Source: Bog-756 sp963704585 (GTDB taxonomy: Bacteria > Actinomycetota > Acidimicrobiia > Acidimicrobiales > RAAP-2). Taken from it: a DNA stretch of 64,000 nucleotides. The stretch is from the NCBI GenBank assembly GCA_963704585.1, contig OY969919.1, positions 1-64,000 of the forward strand, read 5' to 3'. Shown one piece after another: positions 25,044 to 34,322 of the stretch (position 1 is the first letter of the stretch; every line of letters starts with the position of its first letter). The position numbers and the translations under genes were made by a program. Below the pieces are notes generated by a model. It worked only from the letters and a program-made list of their open reading frames with translations. It was not told the origin of the DNA and made no database searches.

Positions 25044-26294
25044 ATGCCCTACGCCACGCTCGGCATCGTTCACGACGCCGACGCCCACCTCATGGAGACG
25101 CCGAACTGGCTTCGCGACCACGCCGAGGCGCGCTACCGCGACCGGCTCCCGGTCCTCTCGTATCCGAGCGGCAACGAGCTCCGACAGACCGGTAGCCCGG
25201 AGGAGCAGCGGCAGGATCTCGTCGCGTCGTTCGAGCGGCTCCGGGCCCGCCACGGAACCGACGAGTACCGGGCGGACGAGGCGGCCGAGATCATGCAGCG
25301 GAAGAACTTCGCCGCGACCGGGAGCTTCATCGCCGAGGACCGGTCGCGCGCCCTCGACCTGCTCGGCTTCTCCAGCCAGCTCGTCTTCAACACGTTCCAC
25401 AATGGCCGGCTCCACGACCTCGAGCACGGAACCGATCCCGACGTCGCCTACGCGGCGGCCCGGGCGCACAACCGCGGGATGCTCGAGTTCTGCTCGGTCG
25501 ACGAGCGTCTGCTGCCCACGTGCTACGTGCCTCTCGTCGACCCGCCTCGAGCGGCGCAGGCGGCCGGGGATGCGCTCGAGCAGGGCGCGGCAGCGCTGCT
25601 CGTCGCCTCGGGCTGCCCGCCCGCCTTCTCGCCGAGCCACCACGACCTCTTCCCGGTCTGGGCCCGCGCGGAGGAAGCCCGCATTCCCGTCGTCTTCCAC
25701 GTCGGCGGCACCGGCGATCTCGTCGACCCGCACTACTTCGTGAACGGCCTCCCGGTCCCGCCCGACTTCCACGGCGGGGACGAGAACTTCCGTTCGGTCG
25801 ACTACATGGGCATCCCGGTCCCGCCTGCGCAGACACTGGCGACACTGATCTTCGACGGCGTGCTCGAGCGGTTCCCGGACCTGCGGATCGGCGTCATCGA
25901 GCAGGGGGCGATCTGGGTGCCGTCGTGGATGCGGCAGATGGAGTCGGCCTTCGACGCGTTCGCCCGGCACGAGGAGCGACTCCGCTCGCTCTCGATGCGT
26001 CCGTCGGAGTACGTGCACCGCCAGGTCCGGTTCACGCCGTATCCGACCGAGGACGTCGGGTGGATCGTCGATCAGGCCGGCGCGGACCTGGTGCTCTTCT
26101 CCTCCGACTACCCGCACGTCGAGGGCGGGCGCAGGCCCGTCGAGCGGTTTGAAGCGTCGCTCGGCGACGCGGGAGCGGACGTGCGCCGGCGGTTCTATGT
26201 GGAGAACTTCCTCGACCTCATGGGGGCGGCAGCGGCCCACCTTCCCGGCGCCGCACCGGGACCGGTCGATCAATCGTCGGTCGTGACCGCGTAG
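25044..26294 (+). CDS. Amidohydrolase (ACMSD-like metal-dependent hydrolase)
   Basis: The 416-residue protein opens with IVHDADAHLMETP, the DxDxHxxE metal motif of amidohydrolase-2 enzymes. A metal-binding His lies in VVFHVGGTGD near residue 217 and the catalytic Asp in LFSSDYPHVEGG near 353. These TIM-barrel enzymes perform hydrolysis or non-oxidative decarboxylation of aromatic and related carboxylates. The ATG at 25044 has GGGAGG upstream; an in-frame codon at 25008 is less likely. Its 3' end overlaps the convergent SDR gene by 25 bp. Confidence 0.88.
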   Translation: MPYATLGIVHDADAHLMETPNWLRDHAEARYRDRLPVLSYPSGNELRQTGSPEEQRQDLVASFERLRARHGTDEYRADEAAEIMQRKNFAATGSFIAEDRSRALDLLGFSSQLVFNTFHNGRLHDLEHGTDPDVAYAAARAHNRGMLEFCSVDERLLPTCYVPLVDPPRAAQAAGDALEQGAAALLVASGCPPAFSPSHHDLFPVWARAEEARIPVVFHVGGTGDLVDPHYFVNGLPVPPDFHGGDENFRSVDYMGIPVPPAQTLATLIFDGVLERFPDLRIGVIEQGAIWVPSWMRQMESAFDAFARHEERLRSLSMRPSEYVHRQVRFTPYPTEDVGWIVDQAGADLVLFSSDYPHVEGGRRPVERFEASLGDAGADVRRRFYVENFLDLMGAAAAHLPGAAPGPVDQSSVVTA

Positions 26295-27127
26295 CGCTCG
26301 CGCAGCTGTTCGATGCGCGCCGCCGCGAGCGGCGCGAGCCAGTCGGCATGCGTCGTGACCGCGAACGACCCCGCTGCCACCTGGTCGAGCAGCAGGCGCG
26401 CCGCCTCAAGGGGCGGCATGCCGTCGCCGGAGAGCAGGGAACGCATGAAGTCGAGCCGCTGGCCGCCCGGTCGATCCGGATCGGGTGCGTCAGGGGCATC
26501 CGCGTAGATACGCGTTGCGATCGGGCCGGGGAGTGCGACGGACACCTGGACGGGTGCGCCGATCGAGCGGAGCTCGTCGTCGAGCACCTCGCTCAGAGCG
26601 AGCACGCCGTGTTTCGAGACCTGGTAGGGGCCGTGGAATGCGCCGGTCGTGAGCGCGGCGACCGATGCGATGTTGAGGATCGCGGCAGGTGTCCCCGAAT
26701 CGAGCATTCTCGGGACGAAGGCGCGCACACCGTGGTAGACGCCGTGCAGGTTGGTGTCCACGACGCGGTGCCACGCTTCGGGCGGCTCCTCCCAGATGAC
26801 CCCGACATGCTCGACGCCGGCGTCGTTCACCAGGAGCGCGACGTCACCGTCCTCGCTGAAGACGCGCTCGGCCAGATCGGCGACCTCGTCGAAGCGCCGG
26901 ACGTCGACGATCGCCGACGTGGCGCTTCCACCCTCCGCGGCGATCGCATCGGCCACCGACGCCGCCCGCGCACCGTCGACGTCGCAGACGACGACGGCCA
27001 TTCCGTCCGAGGCCACGACCGCGGCGAGCGCGGCACCGAGACCACTGCCACCGCCGGTGACCACCGCCGTCCCGCCCACCCGCCGCCAGGGTGCCGTCAC
27101 CGCACCGGCCGGCCCGGACGGCGTCAT
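26270..27127 (-). CDS. SDR-family oxidoreductase
   Basis: A 285-residue SDR with TGGGSGLGAALA near residue 23, NDAGVEHVG (NNAG variant) near 97, Ser in LNIASVAALTTG, and YQVSKHGVL near 170 carrying Tyr-Lys. The C-terminal 60 residues (FAVTTHADWLAPLAAARIEQL) are longer than minimal SDRs. It follows the flavin monooxygenase gene with an ATGA overlap, so the pair is co-translated and may oxidise an alcohol to the ketone used by the monooxygenase (inference). Confidence 0.9.
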   Translation of the reverse strand: MTPSGPAGAVTAPWRRVGGTAVVTGGGSGLGAALAAVVASDGMAVVVCDVDGARAASVADAIAAEGGSATSAIVDVRRFDEVADLAERVFSEDGDVALLVNDAGVEHVGVIWEEPPEAWHRVVDTNLHGVYHGVRAFVPRMLDSGTPAAILNIASVAALTTGAFHGPYQVSKHGVLALSEVLDDELRSIGAPVQVSVALPGPIATRIYADAPDAPDPDRPGGQRLDFMRSLLSGDGMPPLEAARLLLDQVAAGSFAVTTHADWLAPLAAARIEQLRERYAVTTDD

Positions 27128-28632
27128 GCCCGGGACCCTGCAGTGACCCCGATCCGCTCCCGCGTGGCCTCGGGTACGCGGCGGAGGCTGGTGCGCTCGT
27201 ACTCCCACGGTTTGCAGAACCGGGTGCGCGCCCAGTAGCGAGCGCCGCTCATCGGCAGCTGGGTGACGACTTTGCCGTTCGGCGCACGGAAGTAGTTGTG
27301 GCAGCCCTCCGTCCACACCAGTCCCTCCATGGCGAGCTGGAGGTCGCGGTTGTAGCGGTCCATGACCGCACGCTTGACGTCGACCGAGGCGAACCGGCGG
27401 CGGCGGAGCGTCCGGAGCGCGCTCATGAGGTAGTTGACCTGTGCTTCGTGCATGAACAGGACCGAGGTGACCCCGTTCGTGTTCGGTCCGTAGAGGAGGA
27501 AGAGGTTCGGATAGCCCGCGACGGTGAGGCCGAGGTATGCCTCGGCGCCGTCCCGCCACTCGTCGTGGAGACGCCGTCCCCCCGAGCCGTAGAAGTCGAC
27601 CGCCGTGAGGTACTCGCTGGCCCGGAAGCCGGTGCCGTAGATGATCGTGTCGACGGGGTGCTCCTCGCCGTCCGCGGTGTGGATCCCCCGTTCGGTGAGC
27701 CGGGTGATCGCCTCGGTGACGAGCCGTACGTTCGGCCGCGTGAGCGCGGGATACCAGGACCGCGAGAAGAGCGGCCGCTTGCAGCCGACGGGGTAGTCGG
27801 GGGTGAGCTGGGCCCGCAGCCCGGGATCGGTGACCTTCCGTTCGAGGTAGGAGCGGGCGAATCCGGTCTGGAACGCGGTGAGGTCGCTGTCGGTCCGGAA
27901 GCTCGCCCGTTCGTAGCCGAGCCAGATCTGCCAGCGGTGCCGCCGCGCCGCGCCGGGCCGTCGCGCGAACCGCCGCTGCTCGACATCCGTGTACTCGTGG
28001 TCGATCCGGGGGGCGATCCAGACCGGCGACCGCTGGAAGACGGTGAGGTGCTCGACCTCGGGGGCGATCTCCGGCACGTACTGGACGGCGCTGGCCCCGG
28101 TCCCGATCGAGGCGACGCGCTCGCCGGTGAGCGGCCTGGTGTGGTCCCAGTTCGACGAGTGGAACGCGCGGCCCGCGAAGCGAGCGGCACCTGGGATCTC
28201 GGGCACGTGGGGGACGTTGAGCATCCCGAGGCCGCTCACCACCACTTCGGCCGTGTGCTCGTCACCCCGCCGGTCGGTGAGGGTCCACCGCTGGCGGTCG
28301 TCGCTCCACCGCGCCGTCTCGATGGTCGTCAGCGGGCGCAGGTGCGGCCCGAGGCCGGCGCGGGCCGCACACCGCTCGAGGTAGGCGAGGATCTCGGGCT
28401 GTGGCGCGAAGGTCCGGCTCCAGTAGGGATTGAGGTCGAAGGAGAACGAGTAGAAGTGCGACGGTACGTCGCAGGCCGCACCTGGATACGTGTTCTGCCG
28501 CCACGTCCCGCCGAATCCGTCCGATCCCTCGTAGATGGTGAACTCGTACCCGGCGCGCTTGAGCCGCACGCCGGCCGCGATGCCGCCGGCGCCTGCGCCG
28601 ATGACCGCGACGGTGGGCCGCGACGGGCTCAC
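27124..28632 (-). CDS. Baeyer-Villiger-type flavin monooxygenase
   Basis: The 502-residue protein shows VIGAGAGGIAAGVRL (FAD) at residues 10-24, GGTWRQNTYPGAACDVPSH near 43, the Baeyer-Villiger fingerprint FAGRAFHSSNWDH near 158, and a second Rossmann motif ASIGTGASAVQ near 177. Such enzymes insert one oxygen into ketones using NADPH, giving esters or lactones. It lies between a VOC gene upstream and an SDR downstream with four-base overlaps on both sides, a tight operon suited to ring or chain cleavage of ketones. Confidence 0.93.
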   Translation of the reverse strand: MSPSRPTVAVIGAGAGGIAAGVRLKRAGYEFTIYEGSDGFGGTWRQNTYPGAACDVPSHFYSFSFDLNPYWSRTFAPQPEILAYLERCAARAGLGPHLRPLTTIETARWSDDRQRWTLTDRRGDEHTAEVVVSGLGMLNVPHVPEIPGAARFAGRAFHSSNWDHTRPLTGERVASIGTGASAVQYVPEIAPEVEHLTVFQRSPVWIAPRIDHEYTDVEQRRFARRPGAARRHRWQIWLGYERASFRTDSDLTAFQTGFARSYLERKVTDPGLRAQLTPDYPVGCKRPLFSRSWYPALTRPNVRLVTEAITRLTERGIHTADGEEHPVDTIIYGTGFRASEYLTAVDFYGSGGRRLHDEWRDGAEAYLGLTVAGYPNLFLLYGPNTNGVTSVLFMHEAQVNYLMSALRTLRRRRFASVDVKRAVMDRYNRDLQLAMEGLVWTEGCHNYFRAPNGKVVTQLPMSGARYWARTRFCKPWEYERTSLRRVPEATRERIGVTAGSRA

Positions 28633-29090
28633 CGCGCGCCCACCCCAAGCGACTCGAGGTTGGCCGCCGCGCCGGTGTCGACGAGCTCGACGGGAACGCC
28701 GTCGGGGTCCACGACGACCGCCATCGCCACGTCCGCGACCACGGTGCGCCGCGGCTCTCCGCCGAGCCCGAGCGCGCCGAGACGCGCGAGGGCGTCCTCG
28801 ACGTCGACGAGGACAGAAAGGAGGAGGAATCCGTATCGCGGTCGACCGGAGAAGGCCTGCGCCAGCTCCAGATCGCCCACGTCGACGAGCTCCACGATGC
28901 CGGAGTCGGCGCGGTCCGGGCGGCCGAGGAAGACCGCGCGCAGGGACCGGGACGGCGCGCCGAGGAGCGTCGGCCAGTCGCCGACGAACCGCTTGTCGAG
29001 GAGGACCTCGAAGCCGAGGCCGTCGCGCCAGAAGCGCAGGCTCGCGTCCAGGTCGCGCACGCAGATCGCCGAGTGGTGCACCGTTGTCAC
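28629..29090 (-). CDS. VOC (glyoxalase/dioxygenase-fold) protein
   Basis: A 153-residue vicinal-oxygen-chelate protein with two paired beta-alpha-beta-beta-beta modules. The first opens TVHHSAICVRDLDASLRFW with a metal-ligand His at residue 5. The second includes VVVDPDGVPVELVDTG with a ligand Glu near 137. Members include glyoxalase I, extradiol dioxygenases and methylmalonyl-CoA epimerase; the reaction here is undetermined. First gene of the VOC-BVMO-SDR operon. Confidence 0.87.
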   Translation of the reverse strand: MTTVHHSAICVRDLDASLRFWRDGLGFEVLLDKRFVGDWPTLLGAPSRSLRAVFLGRPDRADSGIVELVDVGDLELAQAFSGRPRYGFLLLSVLVDVEDALARLGALGLGGEPRRTVVADVAMAVVVDPDGVPVELVDTGAAANLESLGVGAR

Positions 29091-29295
29091 GCCGCCTCCC
29101 GTCCCCTCATCCCTTGTCCACCCCCGGCTCCGCGCTCGAGGGCGTTAGAGTCGACGTCCGACCGGCGAGTCTAGAGGTGCGGAGGACAGCCAACCGTGCG
29201 AGGAGCGTTGCGCGGGCCGATGCGGGCGACGTGTTGACGTCTGCGGCTCCCGCCGCGACGAGCTCGGTCGATCTCGTCGTCGCGGGCGTCCCGGG

Positions 29296-30021
29296 ATGAA
29301 CGAGGGCCCGGCGGTCGTCGTGGGGGGCGGCTCGGGCATCGGCGCCGCCGTCGCCCGGCTCCAGCGCGAGGCCGGCGTCCCCGTGGTCATCTGGGACCTC
29401 GCGGGTGGGGACCTGGTGTGCGACATCGCCGACCCGGATGCGGTCGTGGCAGCCCGCGACGCCACGCTCGAACAGGTCGGCCCGCCTTCGACGGTCACCG
29501 TGACGGCCGGCGTCGGGCACAGCGGGATGCTGGCCGACGCAGGCCCGGACGAATGGGACCGGGTGCTCGGCGTCAACGCACGGGGCGTGTGGTTGGCCAT
29601 GCGCGCGCTCGCTGCTCCGATGGCCGGCGCGGGCGGCGGTTCGATCGTCGCGATCTCGAGCGTGAGCGCACGGCTGGTCGATCGCTCGATGGGCCTCTAC
29701 TGCGTCTCGAAGGCTGCGCTCGACATGGTGGTGCGGGTGGCCGCGGCGGAGTGGGCCCCGACGGTCCGGGTCAACGCGGTCGCACCGGGGGTGACCGACA
29801 CTCCGATGTTGGGGCCGATCCCGCGGGATGGCCCCTGGCTCGGCGGGGTCGCGCGGCGGACGCCGCTCGGCCGGCTCGGGACCCCGGACGACATCGCTTC
29901 GGCGATCCTGGCGGTGCACGGGATGGACTGGGTCACCGGCCAGGTCATCGAATGCGACGGCGGGCTCGGACTGCACAGCCCGATCGACCCGCCGGGTGCG
30001 AGCCCGCGCGGTCTCCGATGA
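29296..30021 (+). CDS. SDR-family oxidoreductase
   Basis: A 241-residue SDR starting GPAVVVGGGSGIGAAVA (cofactor loop with VGGG rather than TGG). TAGVGHSGML replaces NAG, VNARGVWL follows, Ser is in VAISSVSARL, and YCVSKAAL near 135 has Tyr-Lys. VAPGVTDTPM and VTGQVIECDGG close the fold. It stands alone, divergent from the VOC-BVMO-SDR operon across 205 bp. Confidence 0.9.
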   Translation: MNEGPAVVVGGGSGIGAAVARLQREAGVPVVIWDLAGGDLVCDIADPDAVVAARDATLEQVGPPSTVTVTAGVGHSGMLADAGPDEWDRVLGVNARGVWLAMRALAAPMAGAGGGSIVAISSVSARLVDRSMGLYCVSKAALDMVVRVAAAEWAPTVRVNAVAPGVTDTPMLGPIPRDGPWLGGVARRTPLGRLGTPDDIASAILAVHGMDWVTGQVIECDGGLGLHSPIDPPGASPRGLR

Positions 30022-30237
30022 GGCACGGGCGCCCGACGGACGCGACAGTGGCGACCGTCACTGGCCGCCACCGTCGCACCTGTCGTTGAGCTGCTGATCC
30101 TGGAGATCTGTCAGGGTGCGAACCGCGGGCCGTGGGAGGGACGCAGAACACCCGTGCCTTCCTTGTCCAACGTGGAGGGCCCCGTTTCGTTACGCGCCTC
30201 GTGACGCCACCGGTCGAGGGTCATACGACGGAGGCCG

Positions 30238-31083
30238 TCACGCGCCCCCGGCCTCCGCGTCGCTGCGCTCGAGCAGCGTCTTGAGCTCCGAGAGCACGCG
30301 CGGCCATCCGTTCGTCACCTTGGTCAGCACCGTGCTGCCCGGTTCGAACCCGTCGTGGACGACGGTGAGCTTCACGAACTCGTCGACGGGCTCCAGGTCG
30401 AAGGTGACCTTCGAGCGCGGCTCGGTCGCCATCGCGGCGCGCACGTCGTCGGCGATTCCGTAGGCTGCGGCCCACTCCGCGGAGAAGGCGTTCCAGGTGT
30501 ACGAGAGCCGCCGGTACGGCTCCGACTCGAGGACGACCTGGCCGTCATCGACGAGGACGACGCCGCTGTCGACGTGTCGGAGCGAGTAGGTCGAACCGGT
30601 CCGCCAGTCGCTCTCGAAGGCGACGCCCCAGTAGCGGCTGGTGAACGCCGGCTCGGTGAGGGCGCGCCAAAGCTGCTCGGGGGTCGTCGAGATGTACGTC
30701 ACGTACACGAATTCGGGTCGTTCCATGGTCGGTTCCTCCAGTGCTCGTTTGAGGTCCGACAGTGCGCGCACCCGTGCCCGGTCGTACCGGTTGATCCAAC
30801 GTTCGGCGATCTCGTTGATGGGGATGGCATTGAGGTAGTGGAGCTTCTGACGACCGCGCCGCACGGTCGTCACGAGGCCGGCCCCCTCGAGGACCCCGAG
30901 GTGCTTGCTCACCGACTGGCGTGCCATGTGCAGTCCCACGCACAGCTGCTGGAGGCTCTGGCCGCTTCGGTCGTTCAGGCGGTCGAGCAGGTCGCGGCGG
31001 CTCGAGTCGGCGAGAGCGCGGAAGACGGGGTCGAGCAGGTCGCGGTTCCCGCTGGCACGAGGCGGGCCGGTGCCCTCGGTCAT
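30238..31083 (-). CDS. ArsR-type regulator fused to SRPBCC (AHSA1) domain
   Basis: A single 281-residue frame encodes an N-terminal winged helix (FRALADSSRRDLLDRL, then GLHMARQSVSKHLGVLEGAGLVTTVRRGRQKLHYLN, residues 18-85) and a C-terminal AHSA1/START-like barrel (from about residue 118, YISTTPEQLWRALTEPAFTSRYWG). No Cys-containing metal site is seen in the HTH, so it is probably not metal-responsive. The barrel might bind a hydrophobic ligand and control DNA binding (inference). It overlaps the preceding SRPBCC gene by four bases. Confidence 0.87.
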   Translation of the reverse strand: MTEGTGPPRASGNRDLLDPVFRALADSSRRDLLDRLNDRSGQSLQQLCVGLHMARQSVSKHLGVLEGAGLVTTVRRGRQKLHYLNAIPINEIAERWINRYDRARVRALSDLKRALEEPTMERPEFVYVTYISTTPEQLWRALTEPAFTSRYWGVAFESDWRTGSTYSLRHVDSGVVLVDDGQVVLESEPYRRLSYTWNAFSAEWAAAYGIADDVRAAMATEPRSKVTFDLEPVDEFVKLTVVHDGFEPGSTVLTKVTNGWPRVLSELKTLLERSDAEAGGA

Positions 31084-31526
31084 CCCCAACGGCTGACCGG
31101 CACATCGTTGGGATAGGCGATCGACGTTCCTCCCTCGAGTTGCGACTTCATCCCGAGGAGGAAGTAGGCCCACTTGGTGCTGCAGTGGGGGAGGAGCGCG
31201 GTCCCCTCGGGCCACCCGCCGTGGGTGAACAGGAGTGCGGTCTCGCCGTCGGCAGAGCGGAGGTCGAACGTGAGCTCGGTGCCGACCCACTCGCCGGGTC
31301 CCTCGACGCAGCGCCACCCGACGCGGTCGTCGGGGGAGCGATCGACGACCTCCATGACCGCGGCCGGCTCGGGAGCGCCGAAGAAGAAGCGGAGGCGTTC
31401 GCCGACGTCGGTTCCCCCGTCGACGTCACAGGTCCACCAGCGGGCGAGCCCTTCGGTGGTGCCGACAGCCTCGAAGACCTGGCTCTGTGGTGCATCGATC
31501 CCCACACGGTGTCTGATCTCGGCCAC
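31080..31526 (-). CDS. SRPBCC (AHSA1-like) protein
   Basis: A 148-residue START-like barrel: IRHRVGIDAPQSQVFEAVGT then GLARWWTCDVDGGTDVG, and a terminal KWAYFLLGMKSQLEGG helix. The GTG at 31526 is chosen because AGGAGG lies six bases upstream; an ATG at 31553 precedes that site. It is translationally coupled to the ArsR-SRPBCC fusion gene, a common pairing in which the regulator controls its stand-alone relative. Ligand unknown. Confidence 0.85.
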   Translation of the reverse strand: MAEIRHRVGIDAPQSQVFEAVGTTEGLARWWTCDVDGGTDVGERLRFFFGAPEPAAVMEVVDRSPDDRVGWRCVEGPGEWVGTELTFDLRSADGETALLFTHGGWPEGTALLPHCSTKWAYFLLGMKSQLEGGTSIAYPNDVPVSRWG

Positions 31527-31577
31527 GTCTCGCCTCCTGTTCGCCCGGCACATGATAGGCAGCCAAATAGCTGCATG

Positions 31578-32924
31578 TCAATGGGCGGCCTCGTGGTGCG
31601 GCTCGAACCGCGACGCAGCAGGGTCGAGCAGGCCCAGCAGGAAGAGGATCCAGAGCCCGCAGCGGAGCTCGGCGAAGCCCTCCACCGTGTGCCGGGTGAC
31701 CTCCTGCCCGTCGCCGTGCCAGGCGATCACCATCGAGAGCAGCCCCACCAGGGTGAGCGCGAGCACCGCCCGCCACACCTGATCGCGCCAGGCGCCGGAG
31801 AGGACCGCCACGAGGAGCGCGAGCGCCGAGAGCACGACCAGGCCCAGCAGCGGCGGCCAGAAGACGATGGTGAGCGGCGAGGCGAGGCGGTCGGTGGACG
31901 CGGCGTAGAAGGTCAGCGACCCCACGGCGAAGTTGAACGCGCGCTCCGGGCGGGCGAGCGGCTCGGTGACGTCGTACCCGGGATGGGTGAGCAGCCAGAG
32001 CACGTAGGTGCCCGGACCGTCGGCGGTGAGCCACCGGCGGAGCGGAGCGAACGCGGCGGTGACCGGGATCCCGACCACCGGCGCCTGGCTGCCGGGCACG
32101 GGCGCGGTCCTCGCCAGCGCGTCGACCTGGGCGGCATCGGGCATGCCGTGTGCAGCGAACCAGGCGACCCGCGCGGGGTACGGGAAGACCCGCACGTAGT
32201 ACACGTCGGCGACGTCCGTCGTGGTGCGGTGCGACGAGACGGTGCTCCACTCCGCGAGTCCGACCACGAGCGACAGGCACAGCGCCAACACCCCGGTGCG
32301 AAGGAGGAGTCGGCGGCTCCGCCGGATCGACGCTGCCGCGGTCACGGCGACCAGGACGGCGAAGAGCGCGACGGTCCAGACCTGCGCATCTCTGGTGGTC
32401 GCGAAGCTGAGACAGGCGACGGAGGTCCCTGCAATCCGGGGCCAGGTCAGGCGGCGCGCGCACCAGATGAAGCCGGTGAACACGAGCGCGAGGAGGCTCA
32501 TCGAGAGCGACTCCGACAGGACCGACCGGTTCCAGAGGGTGATCGGCAGTGACGACGCGAGGCCGAGCACGACCCAGGCTGCGACGACCCGCTGCCAGCC
32601 CCGCGCGACGAGGAGCGCCACCGTCCAGGCCAGCGCGCCCCAGGCGAGCGAGGCGAGCAGGGCCTGGGCGACCTCGAGACCGGTCGAGGAGCCCACCACC
32701 TTGAGCACCAAGGGGTAGAGCAGCGGCCGAACCCCATCGACGAAGCCGATGCTCCCGACCGGGTGCGCGGCCACCGCTTCGTAGGACCGCGAGTCGTTCC
32801 AGACGATGGTGGGTCCGGCGACGGCCTGCACGACGAGGTACGCGGTGAAGGCGTCCCACCCCGCGAACGCGGCGATCGGTGCGAGCCCGACGGCCCGGTG
32901 GTCCCGCCACCACCGGCGCGCCAT
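31578..32924 (-). CDS. Polytopic membrane protein, GT-C glycosyltransferase-like
   Basis: The 448-residue protein has about ten membrane helices and a short Asp-containing first loop (VWNDSRSYEAVAAHP, residues 42-56), the position where GT-C enzymes carry catalytic acidic residues. A large outside loop lies at about residues 235-300. Tail EPHHEAAH is hydrophilic. It resembles uncharacterised actinobacterial membrane glycosyltransferases using polyprenyl-phosphate sugars; this is a topology-based inference. It follows the quinone reductase gene by 42 bp on the same strand. Confidence 0.68.
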   Translation of the reverse strand: MARRWWRDHRAVGLAPIAAFAGWDAFTAYLVVQAVAGPTIVWNDSRSYEAVAAHPVGSIGFVDGVRPLLYPLVLKVVGSSTGLEVAQALLASLAWGALAWTVALLVARGWQRVVAAWVVLGLASSLPITLWNRSVLSESLSMSLLALVFTGFIWCARRLTWPRIAGTSVACLSFATTRDAQVWTVALFAVLVAVTAAASIRRSRRLLLRTGVLALCLSLVVGLAEWSTVSSHRTTTDVADVYYVRVFPYPARVAWFAAHGMPDAAQVDALARTAPVPGSQAPVVGIPVTAAFAPLRRWLTADGPGTYVLWLLTHPGYDVTEPLARPERAFNFAVGSLTFYAASTDRLASPLTIVFWPPLLGLVVLSALALLVAVLSGAWRDQVWRAVLALTLVGLLSMVIAWHGDGQEVTRHTVEGFAELRCGLWILFLLGLLDPAASRFEPHHEAAH

Positions 32925-32966
32925 CAGGCCGGCCGGGCGTGCAGGTGCGGGCGACCGACCGCGTGC

Positions 32967-34322
32967 CTATTCGGCTGCATCGGCCAGCGCCTCGGAGAGC
33001 GTCGGATGGACGAGCATGGACTCCACGATGTCGCCGACGCGCAGTCCCGCGGTCACCGCGAGCGCGAGCACCGAGATGAGCTCCGACGCGTTCCGTCCGA
33101 CGATCGATCCGCCGAGCACGATCCCGGTGGCAGGATCGGAGATGATCTTGACGAAGCCGCGCGCGTCGTTGTCGATGAGCGCGCGGGCGCTCGCGGCGAA
33201 GGGGACCTTGGTGACCCGGACCTTCCGTCCCGCCGCGAACGCGTCGGCCTCGGCGAGGCCGACGTCCGCGATCTCGGGCTCGGTGAAGATCGCGGACGGC
33301 GCGCTCTCGTAATTGGGGTGGCGGTGGGAGACGGAGTGCCCGCCGGCCACGTACTCGGCGATCTTTCGTCCCTGCATGAGCGCGACGGACGAGAGCGGAA
33401 GCTTCCCCGAGATGTCTCCGGCCGCGAAGATGGTCGGGACCGACGTCTGGCAGTGGTGGTTCACGACCACGTACCCGCCGCGGTCGAGCTCGACGCCGGC
33501 CTCCTCCAGCCCGAGGCCCTCGGTGTTGGGCACCGAGCCGATGGCGAGCAGTGCGTGGGAGCCCTTCGCCACCCGGCCGTCGTCGCAGGAGACCGAGACG
33601 CCCCCTGCGGAGACCGTCACCTCGGTCGCCCGTGCGCCCTTGAGGAGGTGCACGCCGCGGCGGGCGAAGTCGGCCTCGAGCACGGCGGCCACTTCGGGGT
33701 CCTTCTGCGGGAGCACCAGCTGTCGGCTCACGACGAGCGTGACCTCGCTCCCGAACGAGGCGAACATGTGGACGAACTCGACGCCGGTCACGCCCGATCC
33801 GATCACCACGAGATGCTCCGGGAGCTCGGGCGGCGGGTAGGCGTCGCGGGTGCTGAGCGATCGGATCCCGTCCAGGTGGGCCCACTCGGGCCGGTGGGGC
33901 CGGCTGCCGGTGCTGATCAGGATCGCGTCGGCTTCGAAGACCTCCTCGCCGTCGGCCGTCTCGGCGACCACGGTCCGGGCGTCGGCGAGCCGGGCAGTTC
34001 CCCGCACGAGCTGGACGGCCTGACTTCGGAGGATCGCCTCGTTCGCCTCCTCGAGGTGGCCGGTCACCGACTCGATCCGCTGGCGGAGGAGCCCGAGGTC
34101 AACGGTGCCCTCGGCGCCGGTGACACCCATGCCGGCGTAGCGCCTGTGGTGGAAGACGGCACCTCCGGTCGCGATCATCGCCTTCGAGGGGATGCAGTCG
34201 CGGAGGTTCGCGGCGCCCCCGACGATGTCGCGCTCGACGAGCGTGACCTCGACGCCGAGTCGGGCCGCGTAGGTCGCGGCCTGGCTGCCCGCCGGCCCGC
34301 CGCCGATCACCACGAAGCGCAT
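32967..34322 (-). CDS. NAD(P)H-quinone dehydrogenase, LpdA-type
   Basis: The 451-residue flavoprotein resembles dihydrolipoamide dehydrogenase: GGGPAGSQAA at the N-terminus, ATGDxxx-like FAAGDISGKLPLSSVALMQG near 307, and a C-terminal dimerisation domain. The redox-active disulfide motif is GGAANLRDCIPSK, with only one of the two cysteines, and the C-terminal His-Glu pair is absent (HPTLSEAL). Loss of these residues is known for mycobacterial LpdA (Rv3303c), which reduces quinones. It starts at the ATG at 34322, divergent from the redox operon at 34558. Confidence 0.85.
   Translation of the reverse strand: MRFVVIGGGPAGSQAATYAARLGVEVTLVERDIVGGAANLRDCIPSKAMIATGGAVFHHRRYAGMGVTGAEGTVDLGLLRQRIESVTGHLEEANEAILRSQAVQLVRGTARLADARTVVAETADGEEVFEADAILISTGSRPHRPEWAHLDGIRSLSTRDAYPPPELPEHLVVIGSGVTGVEFVHMFASFGSEVTLVVSRQLVLPQKDPEVAAVLEADFARRGVHLLKGARATEVTVSAGGVSVSCDDGRVAKGSHALLAIGSVPNTEGLGLEEAGVELDRGGYVVVNHHCQTSVPTIFAAGDISGKLPLSSVALMQGRKIAEYVAGGHSVSHRHPNYESAPSAIFTEPEIADVGLAEADAFAAGRKVRVTKVPFAASARALIDNDARGFVKIISDPATGIVLGGSIVGRNASELISVLALAVTAGLRVGDIVESMLVHPTLSEALADAAE

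Noticed and set aside
31426..33885. Long minus-strand Arg-rich frame
   Set aside because: It overlaps the LpdA and membrane glycosyltransferase-like genes in another frame and shows no family motif.
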